Origin: Vibrio sp. RE86
Lineage (GTDB): Bacteria > Pseudomonadota > Gammaproteobacteria > Enterobacterales > Vibrionaceae
Reading direction: 5' to 3'
DNA: 64,000 nt
Assembly: GCF_013114545.1 (NCBI RefSeq)
Contig: NZ_VTXI01000022.1
Location: 1 to 64,000, forward strand
This document shows, piece by piece, positions 52,638 through 62,476 of this stretch (its first letter is position 1; every line of letters begins with the position of its first letter). The translations under genes and the position numbers were made by a program. The notes under the pieces were generated by a model that worked only from the letters and a program-made list of their open reading frames with translations, did not search any database and had not been told where the DNA came from.

Positions 52638-54656
52638 ATGAAGCTGAACCCCAATCAAGATGAAGCTGTGAAATACGTATCGGGCCCATGTTTGGTGCTT
52701 GCTGGTGCGGGCTCAGGTAAAACTCGTGTGATTACCAATAAGATTGCTTATCTGGTTCAGCAGTGTGGTTACAAAGCTCGCAATATCGCAGCGGTGACCT
52801 TTACTAATAAAGCCGCGCGTGAAATGAAAGAGCGTGTCGGCCAAACGTTAGGTAAAAATGAATCTAAGGGCTTGATGGTCTCGACCTTTCACACCTTGGG
52901 TCTCAATATTATTAAGCGTGAGTACAAAGCGCTCGGTTTGAAAGCTGGCTTCTCTTTGTTTGACGATCAAGACCAGATGGCACTTTTGAAGGAGCTGACT
53001 GAAAAGCAGCTTGATGGTGACAAAGATTTGCTGCGTCAGCTTCTGAGTACCATTTCAAACTGGAAAAATGACATGCTGACTCCTGAGCAAGCCAAAGCTC
53101 AGGCCAAAGGTGAGCAGCAGCAGTTATTCGCATTCTGTTTTGAAATGTACCAAAAGCAGATGAAAGCCTATAACGCACTCGACTTTGATGACCTTATCTC
53201 TCTGCCGGTACTTCTGCTTAAAACAAACCAAGAAGTGCGTCAGCGTTGGCAAAATCGTATTCGTTATTTGCTGGTCGATGAGTATCAAGATACCAACACC
53301 AGTCAGTACGATTTGGTTAAGTTAATCGTCGGAGAGCGCGGCCGTCTTACTGTCGTTGGTGATGATGATCAGTCGATCTACTCTTGGCGTGGTGCAAAGC
53401 CGCAAAACCTTATCTTGCTAGGTGAGGATTACCCAAGCCTTCGTCTAATCAAGCTAGAGCAGAACTATCGTTCAACCAGTCGAATCCTCCGTGCGGCCAA
53501 TATTTTGATTGCTAACAACCCACACGTCTATGAGAAGTCACTATTCTCAGAAATCCCTGACGGTGAGAAGCTGAAAGTGTTGTTGGCGAAAAATGAAGAA
53601 CATGAAGCGGAGCGCGTTACGGGTGAGTTGATTGCTCACAAGTTCCTTAATCGTACTGAGTACAAAGATTATGCCGTGCTTTACCGAGGAAACCATCAAT
53701 CTCGCTTGATTGAAAAATCCCTGATGCAGAACCGTGTGCCATACAAGCTTTCTGGTGGTACCTCTTTCTTTGCTCGTGCAGAAATTAAAGACATCATGGC
53801 GTACTTGCGAGTGTTAGTTAACCCCGATGATGACAATGCCTTTTTACGTATTGTGAATACGCCTCGTCGTGAAATTGGTCCAGTAACGTTAGAAAAGCTC
53901 GGCAGCTACGCCAACATGCGTGGCAAAAGCTTATTCGAAGCCAGTTTTGAAATGGGCTTAGAGCAATCGCTTTCAGGCCGAGGTCTGGAAAACTTACGCC
54001 GCTTTACCACTTGGCTTGTGAAAATTGCCGATCAAGCAGAACGAGGGGATACGGTTGAAGCGGTTCGCTCCTTGGTCCGTGATATCAACTACGAAGACTG
54101 GCTATACGAGACTTCTGCCAGCCCGAAAGCGGCTGAAATGAGAATGAAGAATGTCTCAGACCTTTACTCTTGGATCGTGGCTGACCTTGAAGGGGATAAC
54201 TACGACCAAGAAGAGAAGAGCATTAAAGAAGTCGTCCAACGTTTGACGCTACGTGACATGATGGAGCGTGGTGAAGAGGACGATGACAGTGATGCGGTGC
54301 AGTTGATGACGCTTCACGCTTCGAAAGGCCTAGAGTTTCCTTACGTGTATTTGATTGGCAGTGAAGAGGGTATATTGCCGCACCAAACCAGTATTGATGA
54401 AGACAACGTCGAAGAAGAGCGTCGTCTCATGTATGTGGGTATTACTCGAGCTCAACGTGAATTGACCTTTACTATGTGTAAAGAACGTCGTCAGTTTGGT
54501 GAGTTAATTAAGCCGACTCAAAGCCGTTTCTTAGATGAATTGCCATTTGATGATGTCGAGTGGGAACAGGTGAAAAAGCCCGTTACGCAAGAAGAGCGCA
54601 TGGCCAAAGGGCAGGCTCATATTGCCAACATTCGTGCGATGTTTAACAAGAAGTAA
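52638..54656 (+). CDS. rep: ATP-dependent DNA helicase Rep
   Basis: A 672-aa SF1A 3'-5' helicase that helps forks pass protein barriers. Motifs: Q-motif LNPNQDEAV, Walker A VLAGAGSGKTRVI, motif II LLVDEYQDTN, motif III GDDDQSIYSWRGA, motif IV LEQNYRST, motif V LMTLHASKGLEFPYV and motif VI YVGITRAQ. The ATG at 52638 matches the 673-aa E. coli protein; a start 18 bp upstream is unlikely. Confidence 0.96.
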   Translation: MKLNPNQDEAVKYVSGPCLVLAGAGSGKTRVITNKIAYLVQQCGYKARNIAAVTFTNKAAREMKERVGQTLGKNESKGLMVSTFHTLGLNIIKREYKALGLKAGFSLFDDQDQMALLKELTEKQLDGDKDLLRQLLSTISNWKNDMLTPEQAKAQAKGEQQQLFAFCFEMYQKQMKAYNALDFDDLISLPVLLLKTNQEVRQRWQNRIRYLLVDEYQDTNTSQYDLVKLIVGERGRLTVVGDDDQSIYSWRGAKPQNLILLGEDYPSLRLIKLEQNYRSTSRILRAANILIANNPHVYEKSLFSEIPDGEKLKVLLAKNEEHEAERVTGELIAHKFLNRTEYKDYAVLYRGNHQSRLIEKSLMQNRVPYKLSGGTSFFARAEIKDIMAYLRVLVNPDDDNAFLRIVNTPRREIGPVTLEKLGSYANMRGKSLFEASFEMGLEQSLSGRGLENLRRFTTWLVKIADQAERGDTVEAVRSLVRDINYEDWLYETSASPKAAEMRMKNVSDLYSWIVADLEGDNYDQEEKSIKEVVQRLTLRDMMERGEEDDDSDAVQLMTLHASKGLEFPYVYLIGSEEGILPHQTSIDEDNVEEERRLMYVGITRAQRELTFTMCKERRQFGELIKPTQSRFLDELPFDDVEWEQVKKPVTQEERMAKGQAHIANIRAMFNKK

Positions 54657-54685
54657 TGTTTGGTTGGATTGAATAAAGTGTAAAA

Positions 54686-54720
54686 AAGAAGGGCTTGGTC
54701 ACTGACCAAGCCCTTCTTCC
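54686..54720. terminator. bidirectional terminator between rep and cytochrome c5
   Basis: AAGAAGGGCTTGGTCA and TGACCAAGCCCTTCTT form a 16-bp perfect stem. It serves both convergent genes. Confidence 0.93.
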
Positions 54721-54733
54721 ATATAAAGAGGGA

Positions 54734-55156
54734 TTACAGACCTTCAATCATGTGCTCGATCGCAGCAATGATTTCGTCATCTGAACAGTCCATACAAGAA
54801 CCTTTCGCTGGCATCGCGTTGAAGCCGTTGATTGCGTGATCCGCTAGAACGTCTTTACCTTGAGCGATACGTGGTGCCCAATCGCCTGCGTCACCTGTCT
54901 TAGGTGCACCGCTTACACCAGATGCGTGACATGCAATACAGAAAGTACCGTAAACAGACGCGCCATCACGTGGGCCAGTTGGCTCCGCTTTTACTGGCTC
55001 TGCACCTGCTAGGTAAACATCACCAACAGGTTTAATACGTTCTGCAATTGAATCATATTCTTCTTGGCTTACGCTTGCTGCAAAAGAGGCGCTAGAAAAA
55101 GTGATCGCAGCGACCAAAGCGGTTAACATTTTTCGAGACATATCCATTAAACTCAC
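54734..55156 (-). CDS. monohaem cytochrome c5
   Basis: A 140-aa periplasmic cytochrome with a Sec signal peptide (SRKMLTALVAAITFSSASFAAS), one haem site CIACHASG near residue 73, the axial Met in NAMPAKG, and the extra C-terminal pair MDCSDDE typical of class I cytochrome c5. The GTG at 55156 has AGGA at good spacing; ATGs at 55147 and 55141 are alternatives. Confidence 0.9.
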   Translation of the reverse strand: MSLMDMSRKMLTALVAAITFSSASFAASVSQEEYDSIAERIKPVGDVYLAGAEPVKAEPTGPRDGASVYGTFCIACHASGVSGAPKTGDAGDWAPRIAQGKDVLADHAINGFNAMPAKGSCMDCSDDEIIAAIEHMIEGL

Positions 55157-55455
55157 TTTACATTCCTGAAGGTAAGTTCGTGCTTACCCATTATTAGAGT
55201 GTGACTTGATAAACAACCTCAACCAACGTGAAATACGCGAGTTGCTGTTAAATCAATGTAAATAATGGGTGATTATATCCTGTTAACTTGTTGCAATAAA
55301 CAGCAAGTTACCCCCTTCATATCAGTTATCTAATCGGAAATAGGGGTTTATCACACTTTAATTGTCGAAAAAGGAACCAAACGATAAAAAAAGTTGAAAA
55401 AGTACTAGACGGCATAGTGTGATATACGTATTATTCCACTCCGCCGATGGGGCAT

Positions 55456-55532
<77 letters not shown>

Positions 55533-55569
55533 TATTCCGGAAGGTTAATACATCGGTAAAAAATCAGTG

Positions 55570-55645
55570 GTGGCTATAGCTCAGTTGGTAGAGCCCTGGA
55601 TTGTGATTCCAGTTGTCGCGGGTTCAAGTCCCGTTAGCCACCCCA
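55570..55645 (+). tRNA. tRNA-His (GTG), copy 1
   Basis: A 76-nt cloverleaf, GTGGCTA / TAGCCAC acceptor, anticodon loop TTGTGAT (GTG), encoded CCA, with the extra G(-1) encoded at 55569. Confidence 0.96.
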
Positions 55646-55701
55646 TTAATTTAGGTAACTTCGGTTTCCTGTTCTGATTCGATTCGGGACAAAACATAAG
55701 T

Positions 55702-55778
<77 letters not shown>

Positions 55779-55820
55779 CTATTTCAATAATCGCTTTAGT
55801 GGTTATACAAAAAGATAGCG

Positions 55821-55896
55821 GTGGCTATAGCTCAGTTGGTAGAGCCCTGGATTGTGATTCCAGTTGTCGCGGGTTCAAGTCCCGTTAGCCACCCCA
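55821..55896 (+). tRNA. tRNA-His (GTG), copy 2
   Basis: Identical in sequence to copy 1 and exactly 251 bp downstream of it. Confidence 0.96.
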
Positions 55897-55952
55897 TTGA
55901 TTAAGGTAACTTCGGTTTCCTGTTCTGATTTGATTCGGAACAAAACATAAGT

Positions 55953-56029
<77 letters not shown>

Positions 56030-56034
56030 CTATT

Positions 56035-56067
56035 GAAAAGCCTCGTCAGAAATGACGAGGCTTTTTG
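56035..56067 (+). terminator. intrinsic terminator of the tRNA cluster
   Basis: AAAGCCTCGTCA pairs with TGACGAGGCTTT around GAAA, followed by T residues. Confidence 0.92.
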
Positions 56068-56130
56068 CTTTCTAGCTATTCACAAATGCTTTCGAATCCA
56101 AGGTAGGGTTCGCCTGATATTCAAAAATGG

Positions 56131-56204
56131 CTCTTCACCGGATTACTATTGAAGCCCTAGACTGGCCGTCCGCTTCAGAAATGACGAGGCTTTTTACTTT
56201 CTAG
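56131..56204 (+). pseudogene. decayed tRNA-Pro 3' end plus terminator remnant
   Basis: CTCTTCACCG at 56131 followed by ACTATTGAA and then CAGAAATGACGAGGCTTTTT repeats the tRNA-Pro 3' end, spacer and terminator at 56014-56077, with a short insertion that breaks the left arm of the hairpin. It is a relic of a further repeat unit or an old attachment-site remnant. From 56205 to 56854 the DNA is AT-rich with no ORF I would support. Confidence 0.65.
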
Positions 56205-56774
56205 TGTTTTCAACGTCATTCCATAGACCGAAGAATGAGGGAGTAGGGAATCTCTTCTTTTTCTATCTTGGAGCCTCTAATTTGTTCGCTCTCTTGCGGA
56301 TTCTGCATCTTTTCTTGTCACGCTAAACCTTCAGACTTGTCGTACTGCATACCCTCATACTTAAGCATGAATCAGCATTCCTTTATATCGCTGTTACGCA
56401 TTTTAAGCTAGTGCATGAGTTTGTTATTGGTAACTATTTATTTGTATAAATTCTGGTAATTGGCCTATAACTAATCATATAAACCAAAAATAAATCACTA
56501 ATAAGTTTTTTGTTTTATATTTGTTAATTGTTATTTTAAGTTTGTCTGTGAATTTATATTCATTCCGCCTTGTTGCCAAAAGGTCTATCGAATAGCTAGA
56601 AGTTACGTAATTGCTAGGGTTTTATTAAGTTATCCAACAGGTTGTACCAATCAATGATCTAACTCTATTGCATATTTATTTTGATAAGCTGCTTGGTTTT
56701 TGTTCTAACTCAACTTTTTATTCTATATTTGTTGCTTTTCTGTGAATTTTTTGCCAAATTGATGACCTTATAAA

Positions 56775-56797
56775 TTGCCAGAACGATATTCTGGTAA
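56775..56797. promoter_or_regulatory. candidate operator dyad upstream of the peptide ABC operon
   Basis: TTGCCAGAA-CGATA-TTCTGGTAA, a 9-bp dyad with one mismatch, about 60 bp before the first ABC gene. The half-site TCTGGTAA recurs near 56451 and 56850 in the same leader. No regulator gene is adjacent. Confidence 0.45.
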
Positions 56798-56854
56798 GAA
56801 TGGATTCACTTTTCAGACAGGGCAGAAAGCTGCCAAAGCAGTAGAGGTCTGGTA

Positions 56855-58570
56855 ATGTCACTTTTAGAAGTTAAAAATCTTCGAATTGAGTACCCGTCGC
56901 GTCATGGTGTGCATGCCGCAGTTAAATCGCTTTCTTTCAATATTGAGCGAGGCGAAATCGTCGGCGTAGTTGGCGAATCAGGTGCAGGTAAATCAACGGT
57001 TGGTAACGCGGTTATCGACCTACTTAGCCCTCCTGGTCGAATCGCGAGCGGTGATGTTTATCTTGATGGCGAGCAAATCTCAGGGTTAAACCCAGAGCAG
57101 ATGCGCTCAGTTCGTGGTTCAAAAATTGGGTTTATCTTCCAAGACCCAATGACTTCCCTAAACCCTTTGTTCACCGTAGAACAGCAGCTCAAAGAGACCA
57201 TTCATGCCAATATGAAAGTGTCTGACGACGAAGCGTATAAACGCGCGCTTTCGTTAATGGAGCAGGTAGGGATTCCTCAACCAGAGAACCGCTTAAAACA
57301 GTATCCTCACCAATTTTCTGGTGGTATGCGTCAACGTGTGGTGATTGCCATTGCCCTTGCGGGTGAACCGGATCTCATCATTGCCGACGAGCCAACGACC
57401 GCGCTTGATGTTTCTATCCAAGACCAAATCCTTAGCTTGATTCGCGAATTGTGTATCAAGAACAACGTCGGTTGTATGCTGGTTACGCACGATATGGGCG
57501 TAGTATCTAACGTAACGGATCGTGTTGCGGTTATGTATCGTGGCGATTTGGTTGAGTTTGGCCCAACCGCAAAAGTGTTAGGCGATCCTGACCACTCATA
57601 CACTCGCAGCCTAATTTCAGCCGTGCCTCGTTCAGATATGAAGCTTGACCGCTTCCCATTGGTTAGCTATATCGAAGAAGCGCACGAGATGGAACCTCTC
57701 GATGTTAAGAACCACTGGTTAGGTCAAAGCCAAGATCACCGAGACTACACCGGTTCTCTGCTTAACGTTGAAAATGTAAACCTACGTTTTGTAACCAAAG
57801 ACTCGCTGTTTGAAAGTCGCCGTGAATACGTGCAAGCATCGAATAACGTCAGCTTTGAAGTGTTTGAAGGTGAAACCTTCGGTCTAGTGGGTGAATCAGG
57901 TTCTGGTAAGTCGACTATCGCGCGAGTCATCGCTGGTCTATACGCGCCAAACTCTGGCAAGGTAACCTTTGAAGGCATCGACCTGACTGCTCTAAAATCA
58001 GAGAAAGAGCGTCGTCCTCTGCGTCGTCAAATGCAGATGGTTTTCCAAAACCCATACACTTCAATGAACCCGCGTATGAAGATTTTTGACATCATCGCGG
58101 AACCAATTCGTTTCCACAAATTGACCAACAGCGAAGCAGAAACAAGACAGATCGTGAACGATCTTCTTGATCACGTTGGCCTTGGCAAAATGGCGGGTGT
58201 GAAATATCCACACGAGTTCTCTGGTGGTCAGCGTCAGCGTATCTCGATTGCTCGTGCATTGGCGACACGCCCACGTCTATTAATTTGTGATGAACCGACT
58301 TCTGCACTGGATGTATCGGTACAGGCTCAGATTCTGAACCTACTGAAAGATCTGCAAGACGAACTGAATTTAACCATGCTGTTTATCAGTCACGACTTAC
58401 CGGTTATTCGTCAGATGTGTGACCGTGTAGGTGTGATGCAGATGGGGACACTTCTAGAAGTAGCGCCAACAGAGCAGCTATTCACGTCACCACAGCATGA
58501 ATACAGTAAGCAACTTATTTCCCTAATGCCTGAATTTACGGGTTTAAGAGAAGAAATAAAAACGGCGTAA
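56855..58570 (+). CDS. peptide-type ABC importer, fused dual ATPase
   Basis: A 571-aa protein with two Opp/Dpp-type ATPase domains in one chain. Domain 1: Walker A VGESGAGKST (~40), signature FSGGMRQR, Walker B LIIADEPTTALD. Domain 2: VGESGSGKST (~347), FSGGQRQR, LLICDEPTSALD. Each is followed by the Opp/Dpp C-terminal segment. Fused ATPases of this kind include GsiA and YejF. It is first of a four-gene operon in GsiABCD order. Confidence 0.92.
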   Translation: MSLLEVKNLRIEYPSRHGVHAAVKSLSFNIERGEIVGVVGESGAGKSTVGNAVIDLLSPPGRIASGDVYLDGEQISGLNPEQMRSVRGSKIGFIFQDPMTSLNPLFTVEQQLKETIHANMKVSDDEAYKRALSLMEQVGIPQPENRLKQYPHQFSGGMRQRVVIAIALAGEPDLIIADEPTTALDVSIQDQILSLIRELCIKNNVGCMLVTHDMGVVSNVTDRVAVMYRGDLVEFGPTAKVLGDPDHSYTRSLISAVPRSDMKLDRFPLVSYIEEAHEMEPLDVKNHWLGQSQDHRDYTGSLLNVENVNLRFVTKDSLFESRREYVQASNNVSFEVFEGETFGLVGESGSGKSTIARVIAGLYAPNSGKVTFEGIDLTALKSEKERRPLRRQMQMVFQNPYTSMNPRMKIFDIIAEPIRFHKLTNSEAETRQIVNDLLDHVGLGKMAGVKYPHEFSGGQRQRISIARALATRPRLLICDEPTSALDVSVQAQILNLLKDLQDELNLTMLFISHDLPVIRQMCDRVGVMQMGTLLEVAPTEQLFTSPQHEYSKQLISLMPEFTGLREEIKTA

Positions 58571-58663
58571 GCCGTAGACCTTTCCTGGCACTAGCAGCGC
58601 TAGGTATATAACAGACGCAAATACAACAACTAGGGATAGAAATCCCGCATAAGGAGTTATGCA

Positions 58664-60217
58664 ATGAAAACCATGAAAAGCAAACTAGCAGTAGCTTTAA
58701 TGGCAGCTGGCCTTAGCTTTGGCGCAGCAGCTGCAGACATTACTGTCGCTTATGATGCTGACCCAGTGTCACTTGACCCGCATGAGCAACTGTCTGGCGG
58801 CACACTGCAAATGTCTCACATGGTATTTGATCCGCTAATCCGTTTTAACCAGAAGATGGAATTTGAACCACGATTGGCTGAATCTTGGGAACGTCTTGAT
58901 GGCGAAACGATGCAGTTTAATATCCGCCAGGGCGTTAAGTTCCACTCAGGCAATGCACTAACAGCAGACGATGTTGTTTGGACGTTTGACCGCCTGAAGA
59001 GCTCTCCAGACTTTAAAGGTATCTTTGGCCCAATCGTATCTATTACCAAAACTGGCGATTACACAGTTGAAGTGAAAACAGATGGTGTTTACCCACTAGT
59101 AGAAAACGTAATGACTTACCTGTTCCCAATGGACAGCAAGTTCTACTCAGGTAAAACAGAAGATGGCAAAGACAAAGCTGAGCTAGTTAAGCACGGTAAC
59201 TCTTACGCATCAACGAACGTTTCTGGTACAGGTCCTTTCGTTATCACTCAACGTGAGCAAGGCGTAAAAGTAACGTTTGAGCGTTTCGCTGATTACTGGG
59301 ATAACGACTCTGACGGTAACGTAGACAAGCTAACGTTAGTGCCAATCAAAGAAGACGCGACTCGTGTTGCAGCCCTTCTTTCTGGCGACGTAGATATGAT
59401 TGCTCCTGTTGCACCTAACGACTACAAACGTATCAAGAAAGCAGACAGTGTTGACCTATACACTATGCCTGGTACACGTGTAATCACGTTCCAAATGAAC
59501 CAAAACAGCAACCCTGCATTGAAAGATGTACGTGTTCGTCAGGCGATCACTTACGCAATCAACAATGAAGGTATTACTAAGAAAGTAATGAAGGGTGCAG
59601 CGACAGCCGCTGGTCAACAGAGCCCTGTAGGTTTCGTTGGTCACAACGCTGATCTTGAGCCTCGTTACGATCTGAAAAAAGCGAAACAGCTAATGAAAGA
59701 AGCGGGCTACGAGAACGGCTTTGCTCTAACTATGATGGCACCAAACAACCGTTACGTGAACGACGACAAGATTGCTCAAGCATCTGCTGCAATGCTGTCT
59801 AAGATTGGTATCAAGGTTGACCTGAAGACAATGCCTAAAGCTCAATACTGGCCTGAATTCGATAAGTGTGCAGCAGATATGCTAATGATCGGCTGGCACC
59901 CAGATACAGAAGATTCAGGTAACTTTACTGAGTTCCTAGCAATGACGCGTAATGCGGAAACAGGTAAAGGTCAGTACAACTGTGGTCACTACTCAAACGC
60001 TGAAGTTGATAAGCTGATTGAAGAGACGAACACAATGACGGATCTGAAGAAACGTAGTGCATCGCTGAAGAAAGTAGAAGAGATTCTATACAACGAAGCG
60101 GCATTCGTTCCTCTACACTGGCAAGATCCATCATGGGCAGCGAAAGGTAACGTTGAGATTGGTCCAATCATCAACGGTATGAACTTCCCATACTTCGGTG
60201 ACCTAGTGGTTAAATAA
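58664..60217 (+). CDS. peptide-type ABC importer, periplasmic binding protein
   Basis: A 517-aa cluster-C solute-binding protein with a Sec signal peptide (MKSKLAVALMAAGLSFGAAAA). Family features: YDADPVSLDPHE, LAESWERLDGETMQFNIRQGVKFHSGNALTADDVVWTFDR and VRQAITYAIN. Likely ligands are peptides or glutathione-like compounds; it cannot be decided from sequence. AAGGAG precedes the ATG. It follows the ATPase by 93 bp. Confidence 0.92.
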   Translation: MKTMKSKLAVALMAAGLSFGAAAADITVAYDADPVSLDPHEQLSGGTLQMSHMVFDPLIRFNQKMEFEPRLAESWERLDGETMQFNIRQGVKFHSGNALTADDVVWTFDRLKSSPDFKGIFGPIVSITKTGDYTVEVKTDGVYPLVENVMTYLFPMDSKFYSGKTEDGKDKAELVKHGNSYASTNVSGTGPFVITQREQGVKVTFERFADYWDNDSDGNVDKLTLVPIKEDATRVAALLSGDVDMIAPVAPNDYKRIKKADSVDLYTMPGTRVITFQMNQNSNPALKDVRVRQAITYAINNEGITKKVMKGAATAAGQQSPVGFVGHNADLEPRYDLKKAKQLMKEAGYENGFALTMMAPNNRYVNDDKIAQASAAMLSKIGIKVDLKTMPKAQYWPEFDKCAADMLMIGWHPDTEDSGNFTEFLAMTRNAETGKGQYNCGHYSNAEVDKLIEETNTMTDLKKRSASLKKVEEILYNEAAFVPLHWQDPSWAAKGNVEIGPIINGMNFPYFGDLVVK

Positions 60218-60345
60218 TCACGAGTGAACCAGACCAAGTGCTCACAGGGTGAGTACTTGGTCGATTTTTGGTGCTTAACTTTGTTTCAGTCGGGTTAAGT
60301 ACCATTTTTCAGACTGAAATCCATGGAAAGTTTAAGGGGCAAGGA

Positions 60346-61323
60346 ATGTTTTCGTTTCTGGTCAAGCGCCTGTTTCAGGCACTGATAGTGATGTTTGTGA
60401 TCAGTCTAGTGGCGTTTGCCATTCAGGATAACCTAGGCGACCCGTTACGTGAGTTGGTTGGTCAGTCGGTTTCAGAAGCCGAGCGTCAAGCGCTACGTGA
60501 TGATCTAGGTCTGAATGATCCCTTCATTACAAAATACACTCGCTTTGTAGGCAATGCGCTACAAGGTGATTTAGGTACATCTTACTTCTTCAAGCGCCCT
60601 GCGGTTGAAGTGATTCTCGACAAATTAGTGGCGACACTGGAACTCGTATTTGGTGCCACACTGATCATTGTTTTCTGCTCGATTCCACTCGGCGTTTACT
60701 CTGCTATCCATCCAAAGAGCTTCTTCACCAAGTTGGTTATGGCAGGCAGTAGTATTGGTATCTCGATTCCAGTTTTCTTAACCGCCATTATGCTGATGTA
60801 TGTCTTCTCAATAGAGTTGGGTTGGCTTCCGTCTTATGGTCGTGGTGAAACTGCCAATGTCTTAGGCTGGGAGTCTGGATTCTTTACTCTGGATGGTTTG
60901 GCACACTTGGTTCTGCCATGTATCGCTCTGGCATCTATCATGCTGCCGTTATTTATTCGTCTCGTTCGTTCAGAAATGCTTGAAGTGCTTAGCTCGGAAT
61001 ACATTAAGTTCGGTAAAGCGAAAGGCCTAGCGCTGAACAAGATCTACTACCAGCACGCACTGAAAAATACCATGCTGCCAGTACTGACGGTAGGTGGTGT
61101 TCAAATTGGTACCATGGTCGCTTATACGATTCTGACTGAAACGGTTTTCCAATGGCCTGGTACAGGTTTCCTTTTCCTTGAAGCAATCAACCGTGTAGAT
61201 ACACCGCTGATCACTGCCTACGTTATCTTCGTTGGTCTGATTTTCGTTGTAACTAACACTATCGTTGACTTGCTATACGGCATCATCAACCCGACCGTAA
61301 ATCTAACAGGTAAAGGAGCTTAA
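60346..61323 (+). CDS. peptide-type ABC importer, permease 1 (DppB/GsiC-like)
   Basis: A 325-aa, six-helix permease: FSFLVKRLFQALIVMFVISLVAF at the N-terminus, the DppB-type loop with DPLRELVG and LGLNDPF, and the EAA loop near EYIKFGKAKGLALNKIYYQHALKNTMLPVLTV. The ATG at 60346 has AAGGGGCAAGGA before it; the frame upstream is open but unlikely coding. Confidence 0.92.
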   Translation: MFSFLVKRLFQALIVMFVISLVAFAIQDNLGDPLRELVGQSVSEAERQALRDDLGLNDPFITKYTRFVGNALQGDLGTSYFFKRPAVEVILDKLVATLELVFGATLIIVFCSIPLGVYSAIHPKSFFTKLVMAGSSIGISIPVFLTAIMLMYVFSIELGWLPSYGRGETANVLGWESGFFTLDGLAHLVLPCIALASIMLPLFIRLVRSEMLEVLSSEYIKFGKAKGLALNKIYYQHALKNTMLPVLTVGGVQIGTMVAYTILTETVFQWPGTGFLFLEAINRVDTPLITAYVIFVGLIFVVTNTIVDLLYGIINPTVNLTGKGA

Positions 61324-61325
61324 TC

Positions 61326-62264
61326 ATGAGTCAAACAGCAGCAGCTCCTTCACGCTGGGAGCGTTTTAAACAGTCTGATTTTCTGTACTACTTCAAACGC
61401 GATAAAGTGGCAATGGCTAGCTTTACCGTGTTTATGATTTTCCTTGTGATGGCACTGGCAGCGCCTGTGTTATCACCTACTGACCCATACGATCTCTCTT
61501 CGATTGATATTATGGACTCAGAGCTTCCGCCATCCTGGATGGAAGATGGCGACACTCGTTTTCTATTGGGTACCGACGAGCAAGGCCGTGACATTCTTTC
61601 GACCATTCTATATGGCTCTCGTTTGTCACTGACTATCGGTTTCTTGGCGGTTGGCCTTCAACTTACGCTAGGTATCATTATCGGCTTGTCAGCAGGTTAC
61701 TTCGGTGGTCGTATTGATAGCTTCTTGATGCGTTTTGCCGATGTTCAGCTTTCGTTCTCTACTATGATGGTGGCAATCATCGTTTCGGCTATCTTCAAGG
61801 CAAGTTTTGGTAGTGATTTCTATAGCCAATATGCCGTCGTGATGCTGGTCGTGATCATCGGTATTGCGGAATGGCCGCAGTATGCACGTACTATTCGTGC
61901 ATCGGTATTGGCTGAGAAGAAGAAAGAGTACGTTGAGGCGGCGCGTGTGATGGGCTTTAAGGCTCCTCGCATCATGTTCCGTCACATTCTGCCAAACTGT
62001 TTATCACCAATCTTGGTAATCTCAACGGTTCAGGTGGCAAACGCAATCATGTCTGAAGCGGCACTTTCTTTCCTTGGTTTGGGTCTTCCTGTAGACCAAC
62101 CATCGCTAGGTGCATTGATCAGTATTGGCTTTAACTACATCTTCTCTGGCGCTTGGTGGATTACCGCCTTCCCGGGTGTTGTCCTTATCACATTAGTCTT
62201 AGTTATCAACTTACTCGGTGACTGGTTACGTGATGTATTTAACCCGAAAATCTACAAAGGGTGA
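61326..62264 (+). CDS. peptide-type ABC importer, permease 2 (DppC/GsiD-like)
   Basis: A 312-aa, six-helix permease with the DppC-type N-terminus, LLGTDEQGRDILSTILYGSRLSL and the EAA loop YVEAARVMGFKAPRIMFRHILPN. It starts two bases after permease 1 stops, so the two are translationally coupled. It ends the operon. Confidence 0.93.
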   Translation: MSQTAAAPSRWERFKQSDFLYYFKRDKVAMASFTVFMIFLVMALAAPVLSPTDPYDLSSIDIMDSELPPSWMEDGDTRFLLGTDEQGRDILSTILYGSRLSLTIGFLAVGLQLTLGIIIGLSAGYFGGRIDSFLMRFADVQLSFSTMMVAIIVSAIFKASFGSDFYSQYAVVMLVVIIGIAEWPQYARTIRASVLAEKKKEYVEAARVMGFKAPRIMFRHILPNCLSPILVISTVQVANAIMSEAALSFLGLGLPVDQPSLGALISIGFNYIFSGAWWITAFPGVVLITLVLVINLLGDWLRDVFNPKIYKG

Positions 62265-62302
62265 TCCAAGCCTAAGATTTGATTAGCAAATTATCACTAC
62301 AC

Positions 62303-62335
62303 TAAGAGCCGTACCTTGTTACGGCTCTTTTTTGC
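62303..62335 (+). terminator. intrinsic terminator of the ABC operon
   Basis: AGAGCCGTA (62305-62313) pairs with TACGGCTCT (62320-62328) and is followed by T residues. Confidence 0.92.
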
Positions 62336-62476
62336 ATTCACTTTTTCTCAACAGTGAACCAGTAATAATGTCACTATATTTGTTTATATCAGTCGGAATA
62401 GATAGGCGATCAAATATTTATCATGATTGGTATTTTAGGCAGATAAAAGAATGAAGTTTAAGGAATGGGTATCGAT

